Shown: positions 6,448 to 8,274 of the stretch, piece after piece
Layout: each line of letters begins with the position of its first letter
Position numbering within the stretch: position 1 is the first letter of the stretch
Assembly (NCBI GenBank): GCA_031367405.1
Contig: JANLPT010000106.1
Coordinates: forward strand, 1-8,274
Direction of reading: 5' to 3'
Source of the DNA: JALHNI01 sp031367405
GTDB taxonomy: Bacteria; Acidobacteriota; Terriglobia; Bryobacterales; Bryobacteraceae
DNA: 8,274 bases
Notes under the pieces: generated by a model
What the model saw: the letters and a program-made list of their open reading frames with translations, nothing else
The model's database searches: none
Told to the model about the DNA's origin: nothing
Made by a program: the position numbers and the translations under genes

Positions 6448-7426
6448 TAACGCCGGTTCCAATATTAATCGCCGCCTCGAGTCCACGCAGACCGGCGCTC
6501 TTCGCCGCGCTCGTGGGAATGAAGAGTATGTCCTCGGCTTGCATCGAGACGTCCCCGCCGCGGCCATCCAAAATCTTTTTCAGGTTCACCGTGAGTTCCA
6601 GTGGCTTATCCGGATTACCGGACTTGCGAAGAACTCTGGCTCGCTCCGGTGCCGAAGTCCTCTCCAAACCCTCCGCCATGGCCAACGCCTGCAATACCGA
6701 AACCTTCTCCTGCGCATTCAAGACAAAACCGCCGCTCTTTTTCACGGCTCCAATCACGTAGACGACCGGCGCTTTCTCCACGGAAATCACATCCGCCGGT
6801 TGGATGAGAATATTGTTCTGCGGCGCGCGAGCTTCCATCAGCTCTCTCAGGTTCACCGCACAACTAGTGTATTGTCCCGAGGCATCCGGCTTGGCTTGGG
6901 GCAGCGGAATGGCCCCGTAGGATTTGCCGCGCGTAATCGTGGCCATGGTGCCGGCTTCCTGCCGCAATCCACCGGCCATCGAAATCATCTCGAGCAAAGT
7001 CTTGCGCCCCCGCAATTGGTGCATGCCCGGCGTGGTCACCGCGCCCAACACCGTCACAGGCTGGCTGCGAAACTCCGCCAGCCGCACCATCACTTGCGGA
7101 TGGCGGACATAAATCTTCAGCGCTTCGGCGATCCGGTCTTCGAGCTGCGCCGGCGTCAATCCTGCGGCCATCACGCGCCCCACCATCGGCAGCTTCAAAT
7201 GCCCGCTCGTTTCAATGCGCATGGCGGTTTGGTCGGTGAAGGGAACGTCCTGTACCTGGATGGTCACCATATCATCGGCACCGAGCACGTAGTCGCTACG
7301 AACCGCCGCCTCAGTGGTGCCATCGGTGGGCACGATAGTCTGGGCGGCGCAATCCGGGTGCAGTAGTGCTCCCAGCGAAATCAGCATAACTAGCGCGATA
7401 CGGTTCATGGTGATCATGGGGGTCAT
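6431..7426 (-). CDS. Wza-like polysaccharide export protein (Poly_export/SLBB)
   Basis: A 331-residue outer-membrane polysaccharide export protein of the Wza/BexD type, which forms the channel carrying capsule or exopolysaccharide out of the cell. Order: signal peptide about 1-28; polysaccharide export domain about 44-118, with DYVLGADDMVTIQV (45-58) and LPMVGRVMAAGLT (79-91); first SLBB domain about 121-200, with VTVLGAVTTPGMHQL (124-138); second SLBB domain about 220-303, with VYVIGAVKKSGGF (222-234); and a short amphipathic C-terminal segment GLRGLEAAINIG (312-323), a candidate for the outer-membrane helix. Cys26 lies near the signal cleavage site, but the preceding HPD is not a lipobox, so lipidation as in E. 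coli Wza is doubtful. AAAGG eight bases before the ATG at 7426 supports that start over the inner Met4 and Met7. No Wzc-type kinase or flippase gene is visible nearby. Stops at 6431, overlapping the convergent gene. Confidence 0.93.
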   Translation of the reverse strand: MTPMITMNRIALVMLISLGALLHPDCAAQTIVPTDGTTEAAVRSDYVLGADDMVTIQVQDVPFTDQTAMRIETSGHLKLPMVGRVMAAGLTPAQLEDRIAEALKIYVRHPQVMVRLAEFRSQPVTVLGAVTTPGMHQLRGRKTLLEMISMAGGLRQEAGTMATITRGKSYGAIPLPQAKPDASGQYTSCAVNLRELMEARAPQNNILIQPADVISVEKAPVVYVIGAVKKSGGFVLNAQEKVSVLQALAMAEGLERTSAPERARVLRKSGNPDKPLELTVNLKKILDGRGGDVSMQAEDILFIPTSAAKSAGLRGLEAAINIGTGVTIFRR

Positions 7427-7441
7427 GAGGGCTGCCTTTTA

Positions 7442-7456
7442 GCGGAGCGAATCCGC
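7442..7456 (-). promoter_or_regulatory. Short GC-rich hairpin in the export-gene leader
   Basis: GCGGA and TCCGC (7442-7446 and 7452-7456) form a perfect 5-pair stem with a 5-base loop. On the minus-strand transcript it falls between the predicted transcription start (about 7466) and the AAAGG ribosome site of the export gene, so it could affect initiation. It is short, and GC-rich DNA yields such stems by chance. Confidence 0.28.
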
Positions 7457-7472
7457 GCAGCACTTTAGGCTG

Positions 7473-7500
7473 ATCTTACAGTATGCCCCAGTAATGTCAA
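7473..7500 (-). promoter_or_regulatory. Sigma-70-type promoter of the Wza-like export gene
   Basis: Reading the minus strand, a perfect TTGACA -35 box (7500-7495) is followed after 16 bases by TAAGAT (7478-7473), four of six matches to the -10 consensus. Transcription would start near 7466, leaving a leader of about 40 bases before the ATG at 7426. Position, spacing and orientation all fit the export gene. Confidence 0.6.
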
Positions 7501-7526
7501 GCGCTGCTGGTGTCATGTGTCACTAC

Positions 7527-7549
7527 GTACTCCTTGGTACTTCCCGTAC
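7527..7549. repeat. Three phased GTAC repeats between divergent promoters
   Basis: GTAC occurs at 7527-7530, 7537-7540 and 7546-7549, that is at intervals of ten and nine bases, about one helical turn. Each is followed by a pyrimidine-rich stretch (TCC, TTCC, GCCC after a G). The cluster lies between the export-gene promoter and the rnr -10 box, a sensible place for a regulator to bind. No known regulator is recognised. Confidence 0.3.
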
Positions 7550-7564
7550 GCCCATGCCGATGGT

Positions 7565-7595
7565 TTGCGCCCCCAGCCGACTTAGTCTCTATAAT
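7565..7595 (+). promoter_or_regulatory. Probable promoter of the RNase R gene
   Basis: A perfect TATAAT -10 box lies at 7590-7595. The best -35 candidate, TTGCGC at 7565-7570, matches only partly and with a long 19-base spacer, so the promoter may need an activator or a different upstream contact. A start near 7602 gives an rnr leader of about 90 bases. Confidence 0.45.
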
Positions 7596-7652
7596 GAGGG
7601 TTGGCCAAAAAGCCCCATCCTCCACGTAAGTCCCCGGGTCCCCGGCAAAAGT

Positions 7653-7686
7653 CCAGCGCTCCGAAACGTCCCGAAACCCGCGCTGG
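7653..7686 (+). promoter_or_regulatory. Stem-loop in the RNase R leader, just before the start codon
   Basis: CCAGCGC (7653-7659) pairs perfectly with GCGCTGG (7680-7686), a 7-pair GC-rich stem closing a 20-base loop that contains the near-repeat CCGAAAC-GTC-CCGAAAC. It ends seven bases before the ATG at 7694, where a ribosome-binding site would normally be, and no such site is visible. It might control translation of rnr; this is inference from position only. Confidence 0.38.
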
Positions 7687-7693
7687 CATCAGC

Positions 7694-8274
7694 ATGGGGC
7701 GCGGTCGAGCCTTCAGTGACGAACTGTTGGTGGCCTATGTCGCCAAGCAGCCGCATCATCGCGCCAGCTATAAGCAGCTCGTAAAGGAGCTTGGCAGTAG
7801 TGGTGTGGAGCGGCCCGACCTTGAACGTGCACTAGGACAAGCGCTGTCCCGTGGGCAGTTAGTGGAGTATCAGCGTGACCATTTCCTAGCCGCCCGCGCC
7901 AGTAGTGAATTCGTCTCGGGCCAGATGCGCGTGCATCGCGATGGCTACGGCTTCGTGGTGCCCGAAGCACCCATTCCCGGCCTTGACGGAGACCTCTTCA
8001 TTCCTCCCGGTAGCGCCTCCAAGGCCATGCACGGCGACCGCGTGCTGGCTCGCGTGGGCCGCATCGGGCGCGATGGACGCGCCGAGGGCGAGATCATCAA
8101 GGTTTTAAAACGCGCCCACACCACCGTGGTGGGCGAGTTTCAGGTGAAGCCGTCGGCCAACTGGGTGAAGCCGCACGATGACCGCATTCGCGATTGGATT
8201 CGCATTCCAGCGGGTATGGAGTTCCCCGCCGTGACCGCCGACGTCGACCGCATCGGTATTACTGCTCTGGCTCC
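7694..8274 (+). CDS. rnr: Ribonuclease R, N-terminal part (cut by window end)
   Basis: The first 193 codons, still open at the window edge, of a 3'-to-5' exoribonuclease of the RNase II/R family, cytoplasmic enzymes that degrade structured RNA. Full-length family members usually have 700-800 residues. Visible here: an N-terminal winged-helix region about 8-66 (AYVAKQPHHRASYKQLVKEL, residues 14-33, then DLERALGQALSRGQLVEY), the first cold-shock/OB domain about 74-138 with HRDGYGFVVPE (81-91), GDLFIPP (99-105) and AMHGDRVLARV (111-121), and the beginning of the second OB domain from about 143 (TTVVGEFQ). The catalytic RNB and S1 domains would lie beyond the window. The ATG at 7694 fits the family N-terminus; no ribosome-binding site precedes it. 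RNase II is the alternative, but the winged-helix start and the GYGFV and HGDRV motifs favour RNase R. Confidence 0.9.
   Translation, partial: MGRGRAFSDELLVAYVAKQPHHRASYKQLVKELGSSGVERPDLERALGQALSRGQLVEYQRDHFLAARASSEFVSGQMRVHRDGYGFVVPEAPIPGLDGDLFIPPGSASKAMHGDRVLARVGRIGRDGRAEGEIIKVLKRAHTTVVGEFQVKPSANWVKPHDDRIRDWIRIPAGMEFPAVTADVDRIGITALA

Noticed and set aside
6539..7366. 275-codon plus-strand open frame opposite the export gene
   Set aside because: Its translation is dominated by His, Arg and Gln, typical of a GC-rich antisense frame, while the minus strand encodes an unmistakable Wza-like protein.
889..7631. GTAAGT cores resembling a eukaryotic 5' splice donor
   Set aside because: The genes are uninterrupted bacterial reading frames with overlapping starts and stops, so splicing is not a reasonable explanation.
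1..8274. CRISPR array, tRNA, insertion sequence or phage genes
   Set aside because: No regularly spaced repeats, no cloverleaf, no transposase or integrase and no phage protein were seen on either strand.

Overview
This window is GC-rich bacterial DNA, densely packed with seven protein-coding genes. The gene set suggests a soil Acidobacteriota of the Bryobacterales/Solibacter type: a Uma2-family protein, a GMC oxidoreductase paired with a short multihaem c-type cytochrome, large GT-C membrane glycosyltransferases, a Wza-like exporter and RNase R. That placement rests on remembered family distribution, not on a search, and there is no rRNA or other marker here to confirm it. There are no tRNA or rRNA genes, no CRISPR array, no insertion sequence and no gene-free stretch longer than 267 bases.

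Layout. Minus strand, 3-506: a Uma2-family (PD-(D/E)xK-like) protein. The 138-base gap behind it holds a nested inverted repeat and what looks like the first 17 codons of a second, lost Uma2 gene on the plus strand. Minus strand, 4281 to 645: a three-gene run of a GT39/ArnT-like membrane glycosyltransferase (2701-4281), a flavin-dependent GMC dehydrogenase (1091-2656) and a pentahaem c-type cytochrome (645-1094). The last two overlap by ATGA, so dehydrogenase and cytochrome are probably translationally coupled and form one redox unit. Plus strand, 4300-6447: a second large GT-C-like membrane protein, divergent from the first, with a discoidin-like C-terminal domain. The start codons of the two glycosyltransferases lie only about 18 bases apart, over an AT-rich patch that reads as a -10 box on both strands. 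Minus strand, 6431-7426: a Wza-type polysaccharide export protein, convergent with and overlapping the preceding gene by 17 bases. Plus strand, 7694 to the window end: the first 193 codons of RNase R. The 267-base divergent region 7427-7693 holds a good sigma-70-type promoter for the export gene, a perfect -10 box for rnr, three closely spaced GTAC repeats and a stem-loop just upstream of the rnr start.

How it fits together. The two GT-C proteins and the exporter suggest an envelope or extracellular polysaccharide function: transfer of lipid-linked sugars on the periplasmic face, then export across the outer membrane. The dehydrogenase-cytochrome pair would oxidise a sugar or alcohol and pass electrons to periplasmic cytochromes. 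Uma2 and RNase R appear unrelated to this.

The most interesting signals outside the genes are the repeated octamer GAGTAAGT (five exact copies in different reading frames and on both strands, two of them arms of a perfect 13-base inverted repeat), the nearly back-to-back divergent glycosyltransferase starts, and the absence of an export signal on the dehydrogenase whose partner cytochrome must be periplasmic. No clearly new multi-gene system can be demonstrated from the sequence alone.
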